A stretch of 7,460 nucleotides of DNA, from the NCBI GenBank assembly GCA_903825065.1, contig CAIJZG010000038.1, positions 1-7,460 on the forward strand, written 5' to 3'. The notes under the pieces were generated by a model. That model was not told where the DNA came from. It did not search any database and saw only the letters and a program-made list of their open reading frames with translations. Origin of the DNA: an uncultured Bacteroidota bacterium (GTDB taxonomy: Bacteria > Bacteroidota > Bacteroidia > Chitinophagales > Chitinophagaceae). A program made the position numbers and the translations under genes. Positions 1 through 5,678 of this stretch are shown here, piece by piece. Position 1 is the stretch's first letter; the number at the start of each line of letters is the position of its first letter.

Positions 1-480
1 GAAACCGGCTTTTTTTACTTTACTCATGATCAGCAAAATGACGTAATTATTCGTAAAAAGGAGATTTATGATGGGGCAACTCCAAGTGGTAATTCCATTA
101 TGGCATCAAATTTGCTTTATCTGTCAAAGGTTTTTGACAGGAGAGAATGGGTACTATTGGCACAAAGGCTGAGTAATACATTGCAGGAGAATACTATTAA
201 ATATCCAGGTTCATTTGGAATATGGGCTTCAATTTTGCAATTATACTGTTTTGAAGTAATGGAAATTGCCATAACTGGAAGAGATTTTGAGAAAAATCTT
301 CCAACAGTTATGAAAAAATACATTCCTAATAAAATATTTCAGTCTGGGGAAACTAATTTCAGCAATTTCCCGTTATTAGCAAATAGAGAAACTGCTATTC
401 CGGTAGCTTTTTATATCTGTAAGAATTTTACCTGTTTAAGGCCTTTTTATAATATTGTTGACTTTTTAGCAAATGTGTAA
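1..480 (+). CDS. Thioredoxin domain-containing protein, DUF255/YyaL family (C-terminal part, 5' end outside window)
   Basis: The open frame runs from base 1 to a TAA at 478-480, giving 159 residues with no start codon in view upstream. An internal ATG at 100 is not the true start, because conserved family sequence precedes it. The fragment opens with a GFFYFT stretch and then the YDGATPSGNS motif (residues 23-32), a hallmark of the alpha/alpha-barrel part of YyaL/SSP411 (spermatogenesis-associated protein 20-like) proteins. Near the end, ICKNFTC (C140 and C145) matches the family's C-terminal C-x4-C segment. Full-length members are usually close to 700 residues, with an N-terminal thioredoxin-like domain followed by this glycosidase-like barrel, so roughly three quarters of the gene is missing. 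The cellular role of the family is poorly defined. It is co-directional with gldK, but a 188-base gap with its own promoter candidate suggests a separate unit. Family assignment is firm; function is not. Confidence 0.85.
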   Translation, partial: ETGFFYFTHDQQNDVIIRKKEIYDGATPSGNSIMASNLLYLSKVFDRREWVLLAQRLSNTLQENTIKYPGSFGIWASILQLYCFEVMEIAITGRDFEKNLPTVMKKYIPNKIFQSGETNFSNFPLLANRETAIPVAFYICKNFTCLRPFYNIVDFLANV

Positions 481-534
481 CAGATTTTGTTCTAATTTGC
501 TTAGGATGACAACGGTATCTGATGCCGAAAATGT

Positions 535-550
535 TTTTTTGTACAAAAAA
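535..550. repeat. Perfect 16-bp palindrome in the yyaL-like/gldK gap
   Basis: Six T, the self-complementary centre GTAC, then six A form an exact dyad. A seventh T precedes it at 534. The weak A/T arms and the lack of a following T-run make it a poor intrinsic terminator. It lies about 120 bases before gldK and could be a protein-binding site or chance in AT-rich DNA. Confidence 0.5.
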
Positions 551-563
551 GTAGCCCCCATAG

Positions 564-575
564 GTAGATTTCTAC
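564..575. repeat. Short inverted repeat GTAGA-TT-TCTAC
   Basis: Five-base arms are separated by two bases, 14 bases after the larger palindrome at 535-550. It is too tight for a stable RNA hairpin. If it does anything it would act as a DNA-binding half-site pair. Function unknown and possibly chance. Confidence 0.3.
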
Positions 576-606
576 ACGATTTAATTTATTGGTAACAAAA
601 TCTCAA

Positions 607-640
607 TTTAGGTTTAGAGCCAATGAAAAACTTATATTTG
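607..640 (+). promoter_or_regulatory. Candidate Bacteroidota-type promoter for gldKLMN
   Basis: TATATTTG at 633-640 matches the TAnnTTTG -7 element used by the primary sigma factor of Bacteroidota. The -33 element (ideally TTTG or TTG) is degenerate: TTTA at 607-610 leaves a 22-base spacer and TTTA at 613-616 leaves 16. Transcription would begin around 646, giving a leader of about 20 bases before the gldK ATG. No clear Shine-Dalgarno sequence precedes that ATG, as is common in the phylum. The -7 match is seen directly; promoter activity is inferred. Confidence 0.45.
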
Positions 641-668
641 TCACTGTCATAAAAATCATTCTGATCAA

Positions 669-1955
669 ATGAAAGGGTACTTAACTATAATACTATTAGC
701 GGCATTTTCACTAAGCATGAGTTCTTGCTTTTTCAAGAAAGGTAATAACACAAAATCATCGATGCCAGATGATGGACAGTTGCATGGTTTAGCTCCAGCT
801 TCTAAACAGAGCATGAATAGACCGCTGCACATGGTTTATATCCCACCGGGAACATTTCATATGGGACCCAGTGATGAGGATATTAGTTATAACATGACTA
901 CTCGTAATAGACAAGTTTCTATTCCAGGTTTTTGGATGGACGCTACTGAAATTACGAATAACGAGTATCGTCAGTTTGTTACTTGGACCAGAGATTCATT
1001 AGCTTTTAAAATCCTTTTCGGACAGGGCATAAATAAAGACGACGATACCATGGCGGTTGATCCACGGAAAGTGGCAACCATCAAATACGATAGAAATACA
1101 ATTGAAAAATTAAATGAATTGAATCTTGCTCCAGATAATAGATTATATGGTAAGGCTGAGATTGATCCAGAGAAATTGGTTTATAGAATTGAGTATTTTG
1201 ATTTGCAATCTGCTGCTAGAAGAGAAAATGCAGGGCATCCTCGTAAAGAGTTCATGGTAAAAAGGGATCAACAAGTATATCCTGATACATTGGTTTGGAT
1301 GAGAGACTTCTCTTATTCTTATAACGAACCAATGACAAAAAGATATTTTTCTCATCCTTCATTTGGAAACTATCCAGTAGTAGGGGTAAACTGGAAGCAG
1401 GCAGTTGCATTCTGTCATTGGCGTTCACATTACTTGAATAGCTTTTTAGAAAGGAAAAAATTAGCTGTGGAAAGTGATTTTAGATTGCCAAGTGAAGCAG
1501 AATGGGAATATGCTGCAAGGGGTGCTCGAACCAATTCTATGTATCCTTGGGGTAACTATTATTTAAGAAATAAAAAAGGTTGCTTATTAGCCAACTTCAA
1601 ACCAGGACGTGGAAACTATGCTGAAGATGGAGGGTTCTATACAGTTCGTGCAGATGCATATTGGCCGAATGATTATGGTTTATATAATATGGCTGGTAAC
1701 GTAGCCGAGTGGACAAATTCTTATTTCTACGAAGGAGCTTACAATTTTGTTAGTGATATGAGTCCGGATGTTCGAATTGATGCAAAAGACTCTGATCCAC
1801 CAAGAATGAAGCGTAAAGTAATTCGCGGAGGAAGCTGGAAAGATGTGGGATATTTCTTGCAAGTAAGTACCAGAAACTTTGAATATCAGGATTCTGCAAA
1901 ATCTTATATTGGATTCCGTTGCGTAATCGACTTAGCACCTAAGACTAGAAAATAA
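669..1955 (+). CDS. gldK: GldK/PorK, T9SS ring lipoprotein with formylglycine-generating-enzyme-like fold
   Basis: This 428-residue protein has a lipoprotein signal: hydrophobic residues 5-17 and a lipobox ending SMSSC, with C20 as the predicted lipidated cysteine. An FGE-sulfatase (SUMF1-like) domain spans about 54-420. Landmarks are MVYIPPGTFHMG (55-66), YPVVGVNW (235-242), FRLPSEAEWEYAARG (271-285), YGLYNMAGNVAEW (336-348), VIRGGSW (384-390) and GFRC (415-418). A family-typical insertion of about 130 residues lies between the first and second blocks. After RGGSW, where true formylglycine-generating enzymes carry the catalytic cysteine pair, the sequence is KDVGYFLQV, without cysteine, so the fold is probably structural. 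In Porphyromonas the homologue PorK forms the large periplasmic ring with PorN under the outer membrane; its partner GldN is encoded at the end of this operon. The ATG at 669 is chosen because it gives an intact signal peptide. Paralogous GldJ has a similar fold, but the position before gldL supports GldK. Confidence 0.95.
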   Translation: MKGYLTIILLAAFSLSMSSCFFKKGNNTKSSMPDDGQLHGLAPASKQSMNRPLHMVYIPPGTFHMGPSDEDISYNMTTRNRQVSIPGFWMDATEITNNEYRQFVTWTRDSLAFKILFGQGINKDDDTMAVDPRKVATIKYDRNTIEKLNELNLAPDNRLYGKAEIDPEKLVYRIEYFDLQSAARRENAGHPRKEFMVKRDQQVYPDTLVWMRDFSYSYNEPMTKRYFSHPSFGNYPVVGVNWKQAVAFCHWRSHYLNSFLERKKLAVESDFRLPSEAEWEYAARGARTNSMYPWGNYYLRNKKGCLLANFKPGRGNYAEDGGFYTVRADAYWPNDYGLYNMAGNVAEWTNSYFYEGAYNFVSDMSPDVRIDAKDSDPPRMKRKVIRGGSWKDVGYFLQVSTRNFEYQDSAKSYIGFRCVIDLAPKTRK

Positions 1956-1984
1956 TTACTGAAATAGTTCACTGAAAATTTATA

Positions 1985-2005
1985 AGTATAATCAATAATT
2001 ATACT
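1985..2005. repeat. Perfect 8-bp stem-loop in the gldK-gldL gap
   Basis: AGTATAAT at 1985-1992 and its exact reverse complement ATTATACT at 1998-2005 enclose the five-base loop CAATA. The stem is A/T-rich and only moderately stable. A run of nine A follows at 2011-2019, so on the + strand there is no T-tract and it is not a normal terminator for gldK. It sits 30 bases after the gldK stop and 44 before the gldL start. It could mark mRNA processing, 3'-end protection or translational tuning between the lipoprotein and motor genes; this role is inferred. Confidence 0.5.
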
Positions 2006-2049
2006 GACTTAAAAAAAAACGTTTTAACTAATATTTAAAAATAACCGTT

Positions 2050-2799
2050 ATGGCCCAAGGTGTTTCTCCTACTGTAAATCGAGCAGTAAACGTAATAGTA
2101 TGTGTTGGTGCTGCTGTTGTAATTTTTGGTGCAATGGCAAAAATTTTGCACTTGTCATGGGCAGACTGGGCCTTGAAAATCGGTTTGAGTACCGAGGCTT
2201 TGATATTTTTAGTTTATGCTATTTTGCCTCCTCCAGATATGGGCCCTGCTTATGCTCCGGCTCCTGTTGAAACTGGAAATCCTGCATTAAAGCAATTGGA
2301 TAAAATGTTGCAAGAAGCAGAAATTACTCCAGCTAACTTGAGTAAGTTGAGTAATAGCTTTCAAAAATTGGGAACAACTGTAGAACATATTGGTGAGATA
2401 GGCGATGTTGTAAAATCAACTTCTGATTTTTCATCAAAAGCTAAAGATGCTGCAGTTGCAGTTGGTGCATTTAAAGATGCAACTCAACATGCAAGTCATT
2501 CATTAGCTGGCTTTAGTGGTGCTGCTGAATCTGCCAAAAGTTTTCACGAACAAATGCAAGGTTTGAATAAGAACCTAACATCTTTAAATACAATATACGA
2601 ATTGGAATTACAGGAGAGTAATAATCACCTGAAAGCATTGAATCAATTCTATGGTAAACTGTCTCAAGCTTCAGCTGCAATGACAGGCACTGCAGATGAT
2701 GCACTCAAAGCAAAAGCAGAGATTGCAGCACTTGCCAATAACCTTGGAAAATTAAATCAGGTATATGGCAGCATGTTAACTGCTATGCAAGGAAAATAA
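2050..2799 (+). CDS. gldL: GldL/PorL, inner-membrane motor protein of T9SS and gliding
   Basis: This 249-residue protein has two N-terminal transmembrane helices, about 13-31 (AVNVIVCVGAAVVIFGAMA) and 41-59 (ALKIGLSTEALIFLVYAIL), joined by a short KILHLSWADW loop. A glutamate inside the second helix, E49, corresponds to the family's essential intramembrane acidic residue implicated in proton-driven rotation; K31 and H34 are other conserved-looking polar residues at the first helix end. A Pro/Ala-rich linker (about 60-75) leads to a long helical, probably cytoplasmic, region (76-249). There the motif L-x-x-L-N-x-x-Y occurs three times, at 176-183, 194-201 and 232-239. GldL binds the GldM transmembrane helix as a 5:2 complex in studied species, and gldM follows after 51 bases. 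The ATG at 2050 is preceded by A-rich sequence rather than a Shine-Dalgarno site and begins directly before the first helix. Confidence 0.95.
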   Translation: MAQGVSPTVNRAVNVIVCVGAAVVIFGAMAKILHLSWADWALKIGLSTEALIFLVYAILPPPDMGPAYAPAPVETGNPALKQLDKMLQEAEITPANLSKLSNSFQKLGTTVEHIGEIGDVVKSTSDFSSKAKDAAVAVGAFKDATQHASHSLAGFSGAAESAKSFHEQMQGLNKNLTSLNTIYELELQESNNHLKALNQFYGKLSQASAAMTGTADDALKAKAEIAALANNLGKLNQVYGSMLTAMQGK

Positions 2800-2818
2800 A
2801 AAGCGTAAGCTGAACCAA

Positions 2819-2842
2819 TTCTAAATTTGTATTTCTAAATTT
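2819..2842 (+). repeat. Two direct copies of TTCTAAATTT before gldM
   Basis: The 10-base word occurs at 2819-2828 and again at 2833-2842, a 14-base period, ending eight bases before the gldM ATG. The first copy plus the next base contains TAAATTTG (2822-2829), an exact match to the Bacteroidota TAnnTTTG -7 element, but I see no TTG at the usual -33 distance. It may be a weak internal promoter, a translation-initiation enhancer (unstructured A/U-rich leader) or chance. Confidence 0.4.
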
Positions 2843-2850
2843 AAGTTAGC

Positions 2851-4401
2851 ATGTCATTACCTAAGGAGCCGCGGCAGAAGATGATCAACATGATGTACCT
2901 AGTGCTTACTGCATTATTGGCACTGAATGTTTCTAACGAAATCTTGAACGCATTCAAAACTGTAAATAACAGTTTGAATACCGCTAGTTCAATGGTGGAG
3001 AAAAAGAACGTTGATATCTTCAAATCTTTTCAGAAAAAACTAGAAGATCCTAAGACTAAAGAAAAAGCTGAGATCTGGATGCCTAAAGCTCAAAAAGCAA
3101 AGGTTTTATCAGATGAACTCTATGCTTATATTGAAGCTTTAAAGCTTGAATTAAAGCAAGAATCAGGTTTGAAATTAGTTGATGGTGTTGAAGATTATAA
3201 AGAAGACGATTTGGAAGCAGCTACTCGATTGTTAGTAGAAAATGCACCGAATGGTAAAGGGAAGGGAAAGTTATTATTCGATAAATTAAAAAAGTATAAA
3301 GAAGATTTATTGGCTATTGATGCAGATGTGGCTAAGGAAGTAGGACCAACTTTACCCTTAGATTTAACTCCACCTCCTACAAAGAATAGTGCTGTGAAAG
3401 ATGATATGGCGTATCTCTATTTTCATATGACACCTACTGTTGCTGCAATCACTATTTTAAGTAAGTTTCAAAACGATATCAAAAATAGTGAAGCTCAGGT
3501 AGTTGAATATTGTCATAAAGAAATTGGAGAAGTTGAATTGATTTATGATGAGTTTCAAGCATTCGCAGGCACAAACTCTCAATACTTGATGCCAGGTGAA
3601 GAATTAGTTATTACAGCAGGTATCGGTGCATTTAGTAAAGCAGCAAAACCTAATATTTCTATCGATGGAGCAAATGTTGTAGTGAAAGAAGATGGTTCAG
3701 CTGAATATAAAACCACAGTAAGTGGTTCTGGTCCTGCAGTAAAAAGGGTAAGTATTTCTTTTATTAAACCTGATGGAACAGTTGCAAAAGTTGATAAAGA
3801 AGTAAGATATACCGTTGGTGTTCCTTCCGGATTAGTAGTTTCTACCGATAAAACACGTGTATTTTATCAAGGACTTGAAAATCCATTAAGTGTTACTGGC
3901 GGCGGCGGCGATGAAAAAGTAAATGTATCTGTTGAAGGGAATGGTGTGAGTTCTAGAAAAGAAGGACCTGGTCAGTATTTAGTAAGTTGCGCAAACCTTG
4001 GTTCCGCAATAGTTACTGCATCTGATGGGAAAAGCTCTCAGAAAATTACCATACCTATTAAAAGAGTACCAGATCCATTGGCAACGGTAGGTGGAAAAGC
4101 TGGCGGACCAATTGCTGCTAACGTTTTCCGTGTTCAAAGAGGTGTTGCAGCAGAACTTAGAGATTTCGTTTTCGAAGGAGTTAAATACGAGGTTACTTCG
4201 TTTACATTAATCTGCACTGGTAAAGGCTTTGATGATGGTTTGGGAGTTGCAGAAGTAACTGGATATTATTTTAACGCAGAAGCTCAAGCATTACTTAAAA
4301 GATGTCAACCCGGTTCTACAGTTGTGATTGATGAAATCAAAGTAAAAGGACCTGGTGGGAATAGACAATTAGATCAAAATATTTCGTTTACACTTCAATA
4401 A
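2851..4401 (+). CDS. gldM: GldM/PorM, trans-periplasmic motor shaft of T9SS and gliding
   Basis: This 516-residue protein matches the usual GldM/PorM length. The first residues, SLPKEPRQKMINMMYLVLT, are the family's conserved N-terminus: a short cytoplasmic stretch with R8, then one transmembrane helix (about 11-27). The rest is periplasmic. A helical domain D1 covers about 30-220, ending near FHMTPTVAAITILSKFQNDI. Three beta-rich domains follow, about 225-325 (with YLMPGEELVITAGIGAFSK), 326-405 (opening VPSGLVVSTDKTRVFYQG) and 406-516, whose KRVPDPLATVGGKAGGPI (404-421) is diagnostic of the GldM C-terminal domain. GldM dimerises, its helix sits inside the GldL ring, and its tip contacts the GldK-GldN ring, carrying motor torque across the periplasm. 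Four consecutive GGC codons encode G350-G353 in the third domain. gldL lies 51 bases upstream and gldN eight bases downstream, so co-transcription is likely. The ATG at 2851 is fixed by the conserved N-terminus. Confidence 0.96.
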   Translation: MSLPKEPRQKMINMMYLVLTALLALNVSNEILNAFKTVNNSLNTASSMVEKKNVDIFKSFQKKLEDPKTKEKAEIWMPKAQKAKVLSDELYAYIEALKLELKQESGLKLVDGVEDYKEDDLEAATRLLVENAPNGKGKGKLLFDKLKKYKEDLLAIDADVAKEVGPTLPLDLTPPPTKNSAVKDDMAYLYFHMTPTVAAITILSKFQNDIKNSEAQVVEYCHKEIGEVELIYDEFQAFAGTNSQYLMPGEELVITAGIGAFSKAAKPNISIDGANVVVKEDGSAEYKTTVSGSGPAVKRVSISFIKPDGTVAKVDKEVRYTVGVPSGLVVSTDKTRVFYQGLENPLSVTGGGGDEKVNVSVEGNGVSSRKEGPGQYLVSCANLGSAIVTASDGKSSQKITIPIKRVPDPLATVGGKAGGPIAANVFRVQRGVAAELRDFVFEGVKYEVTSFTLICTGKGFDDGLGVAEVTGYYFNAEAQALLKRCQPGSTVVIDEIKVKGPGGNRQLDQNISFTLQ

Positions 4402-4413
4402 ATGTGGGTATGA
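4402..4413 (+). other. Three-codon mini-ORF bridging gldM stop and gldN start
   Basis: The gldM stop TAA (4399-4401) is followed at once by ATG TGG GTA TGA. The TGA overlaps the gldN ATG in an ATGA arrangement (4410-4413). A ribosome finishing gldM could therefore restart and terminate exactly on the gldN start. The arrangement is seen directly; a coupling role is inferred and could be coincidental. Confidence 0.35.
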
Positions 4414-5486
4414 GAAAATTAATAATATTCGGTTTGGTGTTTTTTGTTGGGTTACATGCTATGGTGCATGCCCAATCAAAATATAAAACAGGTACTACAA
4501 AAAATGCAACAACTCCTGCACCAGCTACCAATCCAACTACAAGAACTAAGTCAGCATATTTGAATAATACTGCAGGGTCTGTATCTCCGGATACTTCGAG
4601 ACCAAATGCTAGTCCGGTAGTTAATACACCGGCGCCAGTAAATAATTCTGCTGTAACTGTTAGATTCGATACAACAATCGTTGGTGGATTTGATACAAAA
4701 CAAGAAGTGTCTTTAAGAAGTAATTATGCAGTTGACCGTCAATTAGCAAAAGATAGAAAACCACTCGAATATGATTATATCCGCGAGGATGATCAGGTAT
4801 GGAGTCAGTTTGTATGGGAAGAAATCGACGGACATGAAAAAATGAACCAAGGGTTTATGTACCCTGGGAGAGATGATAATGGCGATCAGCGTTTCTTTTC
4901 TATTCTGTTAAACGCCATTAAGTATGATAGTGTAGTTGCTTTTTCTCCTGACAACGATCTATTCAAAACTCCTTTAACATCAGATCAGATTGCTAATCTT
5001 ACAGCAGGAACTTTAGATACGGTTGATGTAGCAGATCCTATGAGCGGTGCAATTGAAAAAGTAATCACCAGAAAACCACGATTCAGTCCTGATTCAGTAT
5101 ATACTTTCCGAATTAAAGAGCAATGGATCTTTGACAAAGAATCTAGCAAAATGACTTGCCGTATCATTGGGATTGCTCCAATTGCAAAACAAGTAGTTGC
5201 TGGCAAATCTCAACCTAGAACTTTATTCTGGATCTATTATCCTGATTTGAGAAAATCATTAGTAAAGTATGAGGTATATAATCCTAAAAACTATGCGGGC
5301 AGGATGTCTTGGGAAGAGCTTTTTGAAAGTCGATATTTTTCTTCCTATGTTATTAAATCTACCATCAATAACCCCGGGGATAAATATTTAAATGCATTAA
5401 TTAAGGATCCATTGATGCGTTTGTTAGAAGGACAAAATATCAAAGAGAAAATATTTAATTACGAACAGGATCTTTGGGCCTACTAA
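4410..5486 (+). CDS. gldN: GldN/PorN, periplasmic ring protein of T9SS and gliding
   Basis: I start this gene at the ATG at 4410 (358 residues). A GTG at 4404 is in frame but would only add two residues before a good signal peptide. Residues 1-21 (MRKLIIFGLVFFVGLHAMVHA) form a Sec signal with a VHA-Q cleavage site. There is no lipobox. A Thr/Pro/Asn/Ala-rich, probably disordered linker follows (about 25-82). The GldN domain covers about 95-358 and includes YIREDDQVWSQFVWEEIDG (123-141), a family signature, then the NQGFMYPG (146-153) and FFSILLNAI (162-170) blocks, and WIYYPDLRKSLVKYEVYN (274-291). The homologue PorN binds PorK (GldK) to build the periplasmic ring attached to the outer membrane and meets the GldM tip. 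Length is near that of PorN. It is the last gene of the cluster, followed by a terminator. Only one copy is seen here; a gldO-type paralogue as in Flavobacterium johnsoniae is absent from the window. Confidence 0.94.
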   Translation: MRKLIIFGLVFFVGLHAMVHAQSKYKTGTTKNATTPAPATNPTTRTKSAYLNNTAGSVSPDTSRPNASPVVNTPAPVNNSAVTVRFDTTIVGGFDTKQEVSLRSNYAVDRQLAKDRKPLEYDYIREDDQVWSQFVWEEIDGHEKMNQGFMYPGRDDNGDQRFFSILLNAIKYDSVVAFSPDNDLFKTPLTSDQIANLTAGTLDTVDVADPMSGAIEKVITRKPRFSPDSVYTFRIKEQWIFDKESSKMTCRIIGIAPIAKQVVAGKSQPRTLFWIYYPDLRKSLVKYEVYNPKNYAGRMSWEELFESRYFSSYVIKSTINNPGDKYLNALIKDPLMRLLEGQNIKEKIFNYEQDLWAY

Positions 5487-5507
5487 CCTGAAATCGTATA
5501 CAATTCT

Positions 5508-5536
5508 AAAAAAGAGGCAATTTTGCCTCTTTTTTT
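5508..5536 (+). terminator. Intrinsic terminator of the gldKLMN operon
   Basis: GAGGCA (5514-5519) pairs with TGCCTC (5524-5529) across the loop ATTT. Six A before and seven T after (5530-5536) extend the stem and supply the U-tract. It begins 22 bases after the gldN stop. Because the A-run reads as a T-run on the other strand, it can also stop transcripts arriving from uvrC. Confidence 0.88.
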
Positions 5537-5643
5537 ATGATTTTTTCAAAATTTATGCTACTTTTCTTGCAAGTTCTCTTTTTTTAATGCGATAGTTTAC
5601 TTAACTTGGTTATGGTTTTTCATAGGATATTGGATTTTAAAAC
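5537..5643. other. AT-rich spacer between two terminator hairpins
   Basis: This stretch between the convergent genes has no credible coding frame. It is rich in T-runs on the + strand and has an eight-base palindrome CTTGCAAG at 5566-5573. I see no convincing TAnnTTTG promoter on the + strand; the nearest, TAGTTTAC at 5593-5600, is poor. Confidence 0.4.
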
Positions 5644-5674
5644 GGGGCTGGATGTTCATCCTGGCCCCTTTTTT
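5644..5674. terminator. GC-rich hairpin after uvrC, probable bidirectional terminator
   Basis: GGGGC (5644-5648) pairs with GCCCC (5664-5668), and GGAT (5650-5653) pairs with ATCC (5658-5661) around the loop GTTC, with a small bulge between the two stems. On the + strand it is followed by six T (5669-5674). On the - strand, the direction of uvrC, it is followed by G and then four T. It lies ten bases beyond the uvrC stop, so it probably ends the uvrC transcript, although the better U-tract faces the + strand. Confidence 0.7.
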
Positions 5675-5678
5675 ATGC

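Noticed and set aside
100..102. ATG at 100 as the start of a small independent gene
   Set aside because: Conserved YyaL-family sequence (YDGATPSGNS) lies in the same frame before it, so this is an internal methionine of a truncated gene.
623..652. Nine-codon ORF (MKNLYLSLS) just upstream of gldK
   Set aside because: It is in a different frame from gldK, has no homology value at this length, and contains the candidate -7 promoter element, so it would not be transcribed from that promoter.
1143..1355. Reverse-strand open frames inside gldK and the other gld genes
   Set aside because: They lie wholly opposite strongly conserved coding sequence and show no recognisable protein features; they are frame shadows.
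2008..2049. Separate promoter for gldL in the gldK-gldL gap
   Set aside because: No TAnnTTTG match; the AT-rich TAATATTTA near 2030 is not a good fit and no -33 element is present.
4404..4409. GTG as the gldN start
   Set aside because: It would add only Met-Gly before an ATG that already gives a typical signal peptide; ATG at 4410 is preferred.
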